A stretch of DNA of 64,000 nucleotides from G963665495 sp963677785 (GTDB lineage: Bacteria; Desulfobacterota; Desulfovibrionia; Desulfovibrionales; Desulfovibrionaceae), in NCBI GenBank assembly GCA_963677785.2, contig CAXXDH010000003.1, forward strand, positions 558,001 to 622,000, read 5' to 3'. The notes beneath the pieces were generated by a model, which worked only from the letters and a program-made list of their open reading frames with translations, made no database searches and was not told where the DNA came from. Made by a program: the position numbers and the translations under genes. Positions 26,501 through 34,200 of the stretch are shown piece by piece. Each line of letters begins with the position of its first letter. The stretch's first letter is position 1.

Positions 26501-26588
26501 TCAAAAAGTCGCTTATTTTCTTTTTGATTCCTTGTCCGACGACATCCTGGACCTCTGGCCGCAGGGCAACCTCGATACGTTGCAACAT
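23586..26588 (-). CDS. purL: Phosphoribosylformylglycinamidine synthase, PurS-PurL fusion
   Basis: Fourth step of purine synthesis: FGAR to FGAM using ATP and ammonia. 1000 residues. An N-terminal PurS-like region (about 1-170; 'MLQRIEVALRPEVQDVVGQG', 'GFRPGVTDNEGRTAKEAI') precedes PurL: 'LAQTWSEHCKHKIF', 'VCIKVETHNSPSALDPYGGA', 'AITDNGAGGLSSSVGEMAED', then 'GKDSMKNDYTG' and 'ACHDLSDGGLAVALAEM' in the second half. No PurQ glutaminase domain is attached, so that subunit must be encoded elsewhere. Length is intermediate between small PurL (about 740) and the full E. coli type (about 1300). Confidence 0.95.
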   Translation of the reverse strand: MLQRIEVALRPEVQDVVGQGIKKKISDFLNISVEEVRIIKVFTVQGLSSENITRVLENGALHDPVLHTPSLEPLASDFDWIIEVGFRPGVTDNEGRTAKEAIALVLGPDGAQVKDLAVYTASQFVIRSSIREEDVERIGRDLLANVLIQRFEYKSSAQWQEQPGFEAKAARVSGQAMDTVEAIDLQAMDDAGLEAFSRKNVLALNLEEMHAIRDYYAQPDVRETRLKNGFPELPTDAEIECLAQTWSEHCKHKIFSARIRYTNQERNETREFDSLYKTFIQNTTAALRRRMGEDDFCLSVFKDNAGVISLSDEHNVCIKVETHNSPSALDPYGGALTGIVGVNRDPMGTGMGARMLCNTDVFCFASPFHEGELPPRLLHPRRVLEGVREGVEHGGNKSGIPTVNGSLVFDQRYLGKPLVFCGTVGILPKEICGKPSHEKAAQPGDAVVMVGGRIGKDGIHGATFSSEELHEESPATAVQIGDPITQRKMYDFLMRARDMGLYNAITDNGAGGLSSSVGEMAEDTNGVIMDLAKAPLKYDGLRPWEILLSEAQERMTVAVPQDKLETFLSLAGEMSVEATCLGEYTQSGRFEVRYDSKPVALLDMEFLHHGVPQMELEAVWKKPQAEAHGAAPADLDAGLEQSSLLHRMLGRLNICSKEYIVRQYDHEVKGASVVKPLVGALRDGPSDAGVMRPILERPEGLVVSHGICPKFSDLDAYWMMANAVDEAVRNAVAVGADLRHMAGVDNFCWCDPVQSAKTPDGRYKLAQLVRANQALAHFCLGFGVPCISGKDSMKNDYTGGGKKISIPPTVLFSVIGVVPDASKAVSSDFKTPGDRVYLLGMTRAELGGSEFASELGVNGGGVPEVEVVSARERYLAVHEAIKGGLINACHDLSDGGLAVALAEMTIGGRLGADIDLDRVPTPSDTLSTTEILYSESASRLLVSVSETQVAAFEALFAGQCCALLGEVTAADTLELRRNRQPVLREPVAALLQSWKATLDW

Positions 26589-26630
26589 GATGGTCTCTCC
26601 GCGTGTAATTCGGCTGCAGAGACAGTCCCG

Positions 26631-26786
26631 CTACAGCCGGGGATATGTTTTGAAAGGGGGTTTCGAGAAATATTCAGCTGGGGAATTCTCCGGCGCCGCG
26701 TACAGTCCGGGCTGGCCATCCTCGAATATTCCTTTCCAGAACTTGTACAACAACAAACGGTTGAGCAATTCGCCTTGGCGTTTCAA
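26631..26786 (-). CDS. Possible small protein (51 aa), frameshift suspected at start
   Basis: In the gap between the polyprenyl synthase and purL genes the frame from TTG 26786 reads MKRQGELLNRLLLYKFWKG, then 'FEDGQPGLYAAPENSPAEYF' and 'SKPPFKTYPRL', ending TAG at 26631-26633. The aromatic-rich composition looks like a real peptide. Just upstream an ATG (26793) begins M-N-F and then hits TGA in a T5 run; one extra T would join it in frame to the same peptide. It may be a gene with an indel or a TTG-start gene. No family recognised. Confidence 0.35.
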   Translation of the reverse strand: MKRQGELLNRLLLYKFWKGIFEDGQPGLYAAPENSPAEYFSKPPFKTYPRL

Positions 26787-26876
26787 AAATTCATGCGGCT
26801 ATCGCAGCCTTTCCGGCAGGTTCAACGCTGTTTGCCGCGCCAGCCGGTGGCGGCTCCTGGCCGCAATCTTACGACA

Positions 26877-27845
26877 TCAGCGTTCGCGCAGCAGGACGTA
26901 CTCAAGTGCCTTCTCCAGCAATCCGCGCTCCTGAGATTGGGGAAAAAGCTCCAGGGCTTGCTTCGCGCCGTCAAGATAAGACCTGGCCATTTTCTTGGTC
27001 CGCTGGTCATAGCCTCCGTCCCGGACAGCCTGAACGATTGCGGCAATGTCCGGCTCCTCCAGAAGATCATCCCTGATTTTCTGCGCAATACCGGCTTTGG
27101 TTTGCGCGTCGGCCTGATCAAAAAAATATAAAAAGGGGAGTGTCAGTTTGCCTTCCAGCAGGTCCGTAGCCACGGGTTTGCCTGCTTTTTCGGTGGAAGA
27201 GGCGTAGTCGATGCAGTCATCGATAAGTTGAAATGCGATTCCCAGCTTGAGCCCGTATTCGCCGGCGGCTTCGATCTGTTCTGCGGACGCCCCGGCAAGA
27301 ATGGCCCCGCATTTACAGGATGCCTTGATAAGATACGCTGTCTTTCCAGTGATGATTTCCAGGTACGTGGCTTCATCAATGGCCACGTTCCTGGTATGAT
27401 CGATTTCCACAATCTCGCCGGTGACCGTCGCCACGATGCCTTCCGAGATGCACAGGCTCAACTCAGGGCTGCGGTATTCCGCCACAAGCTGGTTGCCCAA
27501 CGCCAGCAGCGCATCTCCCGTAAGGATGGTTTTGGTCTCACCGAAAACCGTATGCGCTGAAGCCACGCCGCGGCGCAATTGCGAGCTGTCCAGAATATCG
27601 TCATGAAGCAGCGTTGCCGAATGAAACAATTCCATGGTGCATGCCAAGGGATAGACGTCATCGCGCGTATATCCGAGACACTGCGCTGTCAACAGAGTCA
27701 AAATGGGCCTGAGGCGTTTGCCGCCAGCCTGAAGCACATGGTCGGCCATCTGCTTGACAAGCGGATGCAACCGGGAAGTGCAGGCATCCAATTCTTCGTT
27801 CACTCGTGGAAGTTCACGTTCAAAGTATGAAACAAGTTCGTGCAT
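26877..27845 (-). CDS. Polyprenyl diphosphate synthase (IspB-like)
   Basis: Extends allylic diphosphates with IPP to make the side chain of menaquinone or related lipids. 322 residues from ATG 27845 (MHELVSYFERELPRV). First Asp-rich motif in 'HSATLLHDDILDSSQLRRG', with 'GGKRLRPILTLL' upstream; second in 'FQLIDDCIDYASS'. An upstream TTG at 27899 would add 18 residues but lacks a ribosome site. Its neighbour mqnB (147 bp upstream) makes a menaquinone-head precursor, which fits a quinone role. Confidence 0.92.
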   Translation of the reverse strand: MHELVSYFERELPRVNEELDACTSRLHPLVKQMADHVLQAGGKRLRPILTLLTAQCLGYTRDDVYPLACTMELFHSATLLHDDILDSSQLRRGVASAHTVFGETKTILTGDALLALGNQLVAEYRSPELSLCISEGIVATVTGEIVEIDHTRNVAIDEATYLEIITGKTAYLIKASCKCGAILAGASAEQIEAAGEYGLKLGIAFQLIDDCIDYASSTEKAGKPVATDLLEGKLTLPFLYFFDQADAQTKAGIAQKIRDDLLEEPDIAAIVQAVRDGGYDQRTKKMARSYLDGAKQALELFPQSQERGLLEKALEYVLLRER

Positions 27846-27991
27846 GGATAGTCTGATACCCGCTTTTATTCCGCTACTCAAGCGTCGGTGCGTTGACAAA
27901 GACGATTAGCGGACCATTTGAAGGGCATTTGCCCGTGCTTTGACATTTTTTCCGCAAGCCTGGGAAGGGGCGATCCCCCCAGACATGGAGT

Positions 27992-28714
27992 TTACGCATC
28001 AGCCTTTGAAAAAAGTGCGGCGCCAAGTTCTGAAAGTTTCTTCAGCGCCTGCTTCAACCGCCAATCCTCTTTACTTCGGGATCCCACGCAATTCGAGACG
28101 CTGCGCACTTCGACAAAAGGTAAATTGTGCCTAAAGGCAGCCAAGGCCAGTGCGAATCCTTCCATGTTTTCCAGGTCCGCCTGATATCGGCTGCGAAATT
28201 TACGAGCAAGTCCGGCACAGGCAGTGACCCCGGCAACGCTCAAAGCTACCGCCTCCGGATATTCCTCCGGCAAGATGAGGCCCATAGCGGCACCATCCGC
28301 ACGGGGATCCAGACGCAGGCGATCATATACGGGCCCGTCCTGTCCGCGCAAGCCACCGGGAGCCTGCGCGAGTTTCAAGCCTGTGGCCTGTACTTCCGAA
28401 TCAGTACGAAGTCCGAATTCCGGCCAGATTTCCAGACTTGGCAAGGCAAAGGACTCCAGAGGAAACCGCCCCAGATCAAAACTCCCGGCCACACCCAGAT
28501 TGCAGACGCCCATCAATCCCTGCTGCGAGCCGAGTAACCGCCCCAAAGACAAGGCGGCGTTCACCGGTCCGATACCCGTCACAAGCAGGCAGAACCTGCG
28601 TCTGCCATACTCCAACAGCCGCCAGTTTCCTTCTTCTGGGGACACGGCTTTATCGCCGAAGCCTGCAAGAACCGCATCCATTTCCATGCGCGTGGCTGTA
28701 ACGAGTACGATCAT
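27992..28714 (-). CDS. mqnB: Futalosine hydrolase
   Basis: Splits futalosine to dehypoxanthine futalosine and hypoxanthine in the futalosine route to menaquinone. 240 residues with a nucleoside-phosphorylase/MTAN fold: 'MIVLVTATRMEMDAVL', 'VTGIGPVNAALSLGRLL', 'NLGVAGSFD', 'ENMEGFALALAAF' and 'EVRSVSNCVGSRSKEDWRL'. Its ATG overlaps the stop of the upstream TusA-like gene (GGATGATC), implying translational coupling. Confidence 0.92.
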   Translation of the reverse strand: MIVLVTATRMEMDAVLAGFGDKAVSPEEGNWRLLEYGRRRFCLLVTGIGPVNAALSLGRLLGSQQGLMGVCNLGVAGSFDLGRFPLESFALPSLEIWPEFGLRTDSEVQATGLKLAQAPGGLRGQDGPVYDRLRLDPRADGAAMGLILPEEYPEAVALSVAGVTACAGLARKFRSRYQADLENMEGFALALAAFRHNLPFVEVRSVSNCVGSRSKEDWRLKQALKKLSELGAALFSKADA

Positions 28715-28944
28715 CCCGAACGCTTTTTCACAACCAGCAGAATGTTACCTTCCGGCAGCTGCTCCTGTGATACGACCATGGCATTGCGATGGCGCAAAAT
28801 AATATTCATTTTGCTGCGCTGGGCCGGAGCGACTTCCAGGCAGGCTTCCTGCCCCGGCGCCATTTCTCTGAGAAGCGAACTCGCTTCCATGAATCCGCGT
28901 CAGCAATCATGCCAGCAAATGATTCGCGGCCTGTCCGCAGCCAT
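28711..28944 (-). CDS. TusA/SirA-like protein with in-frame UGA: candidate selenoprotein (Cys-Sec)
   Basis: 77 residues if UGA at 28900-28902 is read through. ATG 28944 follows TTGAGGATGGATTGCG. Before the UGA: MAADRPRIICWHDC; after it: RGFMEASSLLREMAPGQ, then 'EACLEVA' and a C-terminal 'LPEGNILLVVKKRSG'. Aligned without gaps to E. coli TusA from its active-site Cys (CPEPVMMVRKTVRNMQPGE), the Cys, M+5, R+12, M+14, P+16 and G+17 coincide, and the UGA takes the place of Pro in the CP motif. The frame stays open to a TGA overlapping mqnB's ATG. TusA-family proteins relay persulfide sulfur in the cytosol. The codon could instead be a nonsense mutation or sequencing error; the preserved family pattern and SECIS-like hairpin argue against that. 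Confidence 0.75.
28872..28887 (-). promoter_or_regulatory. Candidate bacterial SECIS hairpin
   Basis: On the coding strand, GAAGCG-AGTT-CGCTTC forms a perfect 6-bp stem with a 4-nt loop whose second base is G. The loop begins 18 nt after the in-frame UGA. Bacterial SECIS elements typically have a short apical loop with G in the first two positions and an 16-37 nt distance from the UGA, as I recall the published consensus. The hairpin lies within the coding region, as bacterial SECIS elements do. Confidence 0.6.
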
Positions 28945-28966
28945 CGCAATCCATCCTCAAAATTCT

Positions 28967-30280
28967 TTACAGTCGCCAGTAACTGAAGCCTGCATCCAGC
29001 ATACGCTGTTTATCATACATGCCTTTCACGTCCAGGAGAACCGGCTTTTCTTTGTTGCGAAACCAGCTGCGCAGCGTCTCCGGTGTAAAATCCGCATATT
29101 CCCGGTGCGGCACGGCGACGATGACACCGTCCAGATCCTTGAGCTCGTTCATCGGCTGCAGTTCCAGGCCGTATTCCTTCAAAGCTTCGTCCTTGTCGGC
29201 GATAGGATCATGCACCAGAACCTCACCCCCATATTCCGCCAGTTCCATGACTATGTCGATAACTTTCGTATTGCGCAGATCCGGCACATTTTCCTTGAAA
29301 GTCAGTCCCAACACGGCAATCCGCGCCGACCGGATAACGCAACAATTTTTATTCAACATTTTGATGGACACTTCGGCAACATATTTTCCCATGTTGTCGT
29401 TTATCCGCCTCCCGGCCAGAATGACCTGCGGATGGTATCCCAGAGATTCGGCCTTGAACGTCAGATAATAGGGGTCCACGCCGATGCAGTGCCCACCGAC
29501 GAGCCCCGGATTGAATGGCAGGAAATTCCACTTTGTCCTGGCCGCCTCGAGCACCTCCGTGGTGTCAATGCCCATGTGCGCGAACAACAGAGACAACTCA
29601 TTCATCAAGGCGATATTCAAATCACGCTGGGTGTTTTCAATGACTTTGGCGGCCTCGGCGACCTTTATGCTCGGCGCCTTGTGCACACCGGCCTTGAGGA
29701 TCGTACCGTAGAAGGCGGCAAGAAAATCAGTTGTCTCCTGATCCTCTCCGGCAACCACCTTGACGATGCTCTCCAGCGTATGCTCCTTGTCTCCTGGGTT
29801 GATCCGTTCGGGCGAGTAGCCCACTTTGAAATCCACCCCGTTGGTAAAGCCGGACTGCTGCTCCAGAATGGGCACGCAAATATCCTCGGTGAGTCCAGGA
29901 TAGACCGTGGACTCATAAACCACAACACATCCTTTGCTCATGTGCTTGCCCACGGCTTCAGACGCACTCCGTACCGGGGTCAGGTCCGGACTCCGATAGC
30001 GGTCTATGGGGGTGGGGACGGCGACGACAATGACAGAGGCTTCGGACAACCGCGATGGGTCGGAGGTGTATTCTATGGAACTTGCTTCGACTCTGTCATT
30101 CTCGACTTCACCTGTCCGGTCTGTCCCCTGCTTCAGTTCCTGCACTCTGATTTCCGAGATATCAAAGCCTATTACCTTAAAATATTTATCAAAAGCAACA
30201 GCCAGCGGCAAACCGACATATCCAAGGCCCACAACTGCTATGGTATTGCTTTGCGTATGTAATGAATCAAGCGTCAGCAT
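28967..30280 (-). CDS. Nucleotide-sugar dehydrogenase (UDP-HexNAc/UDP-glucose 6-dehydrogenase, TviB/WbpA-like)
   Basis: 437 residues from ATG 30280 (MLTLDSLHTQSNT), after GCAGGAGTAAAC. N-terminal NAD fold 'IAVVGLGYVGLPLAVAF', 'VPTPID', 'VVYESTVYPGLTED', 'GYSPERINPGD', 'KVIENTQRDLNIALMNELS' and the catalytic Cys in 'PGLVGGHCIGVDPYYLT'. Closest in pattern to the WbpA/TviB group that oxidises UDP-GlcNAc or UDP-GalNAc to uronic acid. It supplies sugar for a surface polysaccharide or glycan. Ends 22 bp before the TusA-like gene on the same strand. Confidence 0.92.
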   Translation of the reverse strand: MLTLDSLHTQSNTIAVVGLGYVGLPLAVAFDKYFKVIGFDISEIRVQELKQGTDRTGEVENDRVEASSIEYTSDPSRLSEASVIVVAVPTPIDRYRSPDLTPVRSASEAVGKHMSKGCVVVYESTVYPGLTEDICVPILEQQSGFTNGVDFKVGYSPERINPGDKEHTLESIVKVVAGEDQETTDFLAAFYGTILKAGVHKAPSIKVAEAAKVIENTQRDLNIALMNELSLLFAHMGIDTTEVLEAARTKWNFLPFNPGLVGGHCIGVDPYYLTFKAESLGYHPQVILAGRRINDNMGKYVAEVSIKMLNKNCCVIRSARIAVLGLTFKENVPDLRNTKVIDIVMELAEYGGEVLVHDPIADKDEALKEYGLELQPMNELKDLDGVIVAVPHREYADFTPETLRSWFRNKEKPVLLDVKGMYDKQRMLDAGFSYWRL

Positions 30281-30443
30281 GTTTACTCCTGCAAACCGCG
30301 AGAACTCTCCCGCATAATTTATAATTTGGTCGGCTATAGACAAGCCCTCTGTGCTCGGGCTAGGTTACGCCCTGTAGAGACCAGTTAAAATCGGCTTGCG
30401 GTAATGCTCCATCTATAGCTTTTTTTCAACACTGAGAACGAAT

Positions 30444-30647
30444 ATGACCTTTGATTGGCAAACCTTTTTCACTGCGTTGGGCTTGGCTTTTATCCTTGAG
30501 GGGCTGCCTTATTTTCTTGTTGCGGAAAAACTTCCAAAAATGTTGCGGCAATTGTCCGAGCAGCCTCCGGGTTTTCTCAGAAAGATGGGAGTAACGGCAA
30601 TTTTATTCGGGTTGGGTTTGATATTCCTAATACGTGGTCTTTCATGA
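30444..30647 (+). CDS. DUF2065 (YjeT-like) small membrane protein
   Basis: 67 residues with two membrane segments (FTALGLAFILEGLPYFL and KMGVTAILFGLGLIFLIRGL). The 'EGLPYFLVAEKLPKMLRQL' pattern is typical of the family, which often sits near HflC/HflK. ATG at 30444 follows a weak site (GAGAACGAAT). Function unknown. Divergent from the dehydrogenase gene. Confidence 0.85.
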   Translation: MTFDWQTFFTALGLAFILEGLPYFLVAEKLPKMLRQLSEQPPGFLRKMGVTAILFGLGLIFLIRGLS

Positions 30648-30862
30648 ACCGGCTTCTCGCCCAAGCGGCAATCTTCATATCCTTCTTTCCATGACACCCT
30701 TCAGTGAACCCGCACCGCGAATGTCACTATACCTGGTGTGCGCGCCACACCTCGGAAGACTGCTGCCTATCTGGCGAAAATGGTTTTGTAAATAAAAAAC
30801 TTTCTGAAAGCCACAAGCACCGAAGAAAAACGAAAGTGCATGCCATACCAAATAGTTAGATA

Positions 30863-31066
30863 TCAAGAATCAGTCTGTTCAGGAGCATCAGGATCAGCTG
30901 ATTCAGATCCATCCCCTGCTTCCTTATCGGAAATGGTGTTCAAGACAACGAAGTAGACTGACGGAAAGACGGTATGAAAATTGGAGGGTGAAATTCGTCC
31001 CACTTCTATGAATTTCACCACAATCTCTTTGGCCACCTGCAAAGCGAGTTTTGTATCTTTTTCCAT
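30863..31066 (-). CDS. Small conserved-looking hypothetical protein (67 aa)
   Basis: From ATG 31066: MEKDTKLALQVAKEIVVKFI, then 'EVGRISPSNFHTVFPSVYF' and an acidic tail (GDGSESADPDAPEQTDS). The globular half looks like a small helical domain. The start is chosen because the terminator at 31113-31164 lies inside the longer open frame; no strong ribosome site is visible. Function unknown. The gap 30648-30862 shows nothing else. Confidence 0.6.
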   Translation of the reverse strand: MEKDTKLALQVAKEIVVKFIEVGRISPSNFHTVFPSVYFVVLNTISDKEAGDGSESADPDAPEQTDS

Positions 31067-31112
31067 ATGGCAACTTGAGACGGCCGCGGGCCGTGTCAAA
31101 AAGGTTACAAAA

Positions 31113-31164
31113 ACCGCCCGGTGGGAAATGGCGTCAGCCGAACCTCGGCGCGCTACCGGGCGGT
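31113..31164 (-). terminator. Terminator after the acidic repeat-protein gene
   Basis: ACCGCCCGGT at 31113-31122 pairs with ACCGGGCGGT at 31155-31164. On the minus strand it is followed by TTTTTG. It lies 45 bp past the stop codon of the 1397-residue protein. Confidence 0.8.
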
Positions 31165-31208
31165 AAAAAGAAAGAAACCTGTAAGCCCCTCCCTTTTTAA
31201 ATTTCTTC

Positions 31209-34200
31209 TTACAACAATCCTTCCTTGATAAGCGCAGCCAGCTCTTCGCGAATGACCGTGGCGGCAGCCATGGGCGCGGCCTTGGCAATGCGCTTGTCAA
31301 GTTCTTGTTGCAACGCGCTCATGTGATCGGAAAACGCCCCCTGCTGTACAAATCGCGAACCGTATTCCTGGAGAGCCGCAGCAATTTCCGGGCGCAGGCC
31401 TTCCGCGATCTTTTCGTAGAGAGTCTCTCCCGCGAGCATTTTTTCTTCCACTTCCGCCATCAGACGTTGGCGAATTTGCTGCTCCAGTTTTGCCGCGAGA
31501 GATTCCATTTCGGCATTGTATTTTGCTTCCAGGGCTCTTTCCAGATCACCAATCCTGGATGCTAGCTTTTCTTCCAGAAGCGCGTCCATTTTATTCTGTA
31601 TTTTTTCTTCCAGGTCGTGAGCCAGTGACTCCGTATCGTTCGCCTTGGCAAGTTGCAGCTCCAGTCCGTCTATCTTACCATACAGTTCCTGGATGTCGTG
31701 CAACGCGGCAACAGCGGAACGGGAAAAAGCGGCGTCGATATCCAGCTGGTCAAAATCCTCAGCATCAGTACCGGCAAGCTGTTTTTGCAAAGCAAGATCT
31801 TCCGTATCGGACTCCACGAGCAACGGCCCTTCTTCCACCATAGGCGGCGCTTTCAGGGACCGGTCCGCTTCAAGCGTCTCCTGTTCGGCCGCATCCAACC
31901 GACTTCCGGACAGGAACGCGCCGTCCATATCCGTCATCAGCTCATCAACTTCTTCAGCCAGCAGTTGCGAAGCATCCGTGATACCTCCGGCTACGGCTGC
32001 CTGCGCAGTATCCCCAGGCTCTTCCTGAGAAACGTCTGCTACAGCAGCCGGACTGTCTTCCTGCAGCAGTTCCTGAAATTCTTCATCATCCGGCTGCAGC
32101 TCAAACGGCATTGAATCCGGGTCCGCTTCGGTCACGGGTTCGGGAACGCCATTAAGTCTGTCCTCTTCCACTTCCTGCAGGATCAGATCCAGATCAGACG
32201 TATCAATGTCGTCAATGTCGAGATCGTCTTCATCTCCTGCCGGCAGAATCTCTTCCGATGCGCTGTGCATCTGCTCAGCGGCAGCAGTCATCTCAGTCTC
32301 TTCAAGAGCACCGTCTGGCTGATCATGGAGCTGGTCGTCGAGTTCGCCGCCCAGTTCGCCGTCAAGCTCGTCGTCCAGCTCGCCGTCGAGTTCGCCGTCG
32401 AGTTCGCCGTCAACTTCATCATCGAGCTCGTCGCCTATATCTCCAGCATCCTCTTCAGGGAGATTGAGATCCTCAATCAGCTCGTTCAGTCCGGAAATAT
32501 CAATATCATCATCGGCCAATGTTTCCGCCACCTCGTAAGAAACGCTCTCTTCCCCAAACAATTCGGAGCTGGTTTCGTCTTCATCCGGCAAAGAGACGCT
32601 CATGATGTCCTCATCAGCACCTTGCGCATCCTTCTCGCCAAGACCGGACTCCGCTTGCTCCGCGCCGGAAACTTGTTCAACGGGAAGTGCGTCAAGATCA
32701 AGCAGTTCACCCTTTACTGCATCGTCCTGTGCACTCACCTGTTCCGACAGGTCAAGTCCTTCGAGAGCGTCTTCCAGGTCGGCATCCGCCTTGTCGCCCG
32801 TATCGGCCTGCGCGTCCAGATCGTCGAGATCCTCGAGTCCGTCAAGTCCGTCAAGCCCGTCTATTCCGTCAAGGTCAAAATCCGCGTCCGCGGAAAGCGC
32901 TTCGAGTTCGTCCGTGGCGTCATCTGCGGCTGATACGGCGGGTTGTTTTGCGGCGGGCGCTGCCTTCTGTTCCGGCATTGCGTCCGCGACGTCTGACAGC
33001 CCGAGGCCATCGAGCGCGTCCGAAAGATCGTCTTCCATATCACCGGCCAAATCACCGCCCAGCACATCTTCCAGGTCGGCATCCGCCTTGTCGCCCGTAG
33101 CGGCCTGCGCGTCAAGATCGCCCAAGGCCTCCAGATCGTCGAGCCCCTCGAGTCCGCCAAGCCCGTCTATCCCGTCAAGGTCAAAATCCGCGTCCGCGGA
33201 AAGCGCTTCGAGGTCGTCCGTGGCGTCATCTGCGGCTGATACGGCGGGTTGTTTTGCGGCGGGCGCTGCCTTCTGTTCCGGCATTGCGTCCGCGACGTCT
33301 GACAGCCCGAGGCCGTCGAGCGCGTCCGAAAGATCGTCATCCAGATCACCGCCCAGCGCATCTTCCAGATCGGCATCCGGCTCGCCGCCCGTAGCGGCCT
33401 GCGCGTCCAGATCGCCCAAGGCCTCCAGATCGTCGAGGCCCTCGAGTCCGCCAAGCCCGTCTATCCCGTCAAGGTCAAAATCCGCGTCCGCGGAAAGCGC
33501 TTCGAGTTCCTCCGTGGCGTCATCTGCGACTGATACGGCGGGTTGTTTTGCGGCGGGCACTGCCTTCTGTTCCGGCATTGCGTCCGCGACGTCTGACAGC
33601 CCGAGGCCGTCGAGCGCGTCCGAAAGATCGTCATCCAGATCACCGCCCAGATCACCGCCCAGCGCATCTTCCAGATCGGCATCCGGCTCGCCGCTCGTAG
33701 CGGCCTGCGCGTCCAGATCGCCCAAGGCCTCCAGATCGTCGAGCCCCTCGAGTCCGCCAAGCCCGTCTATCCCGTCAAGGTCAAAATCCGCGTCCGCGGA
33801 AAGCGCTTCGAATTCCTCCGTGGCGTCATCAGCGGGAGATACGGCGGGTTGTTTTGCGGCGGGCGCTGCCTTCTGTTCCGGCATTGCGTCCGCGACGTCT
33901 GACAGCCCGAGGCCGTCGAGCGCGTCCGAAAGATCGTCATCCAGATCACCGCCCAGCGCATCTTCCAGGTCGGCATCCGGCTCGCCGCTCGTAGCGGCCT
34001 GCGCGTCCAGATCACCCAAAGCCTCCAGATCGTCGAGGCCCTCGAGTCCGCCAAGCCCGTCTATCCCCTCAAGGTCGAAATCCGCGTCCGCGGAAAGCGC
34101 TTCGAGTTCGTCCGTGGCGTCATCAGCGGGAGATACGGCGGGTTGTTTTGCGGCGGGTGCTGCCTTCTGTTCCGGCATTGCGTCCGCGGCGTCCGACAAA

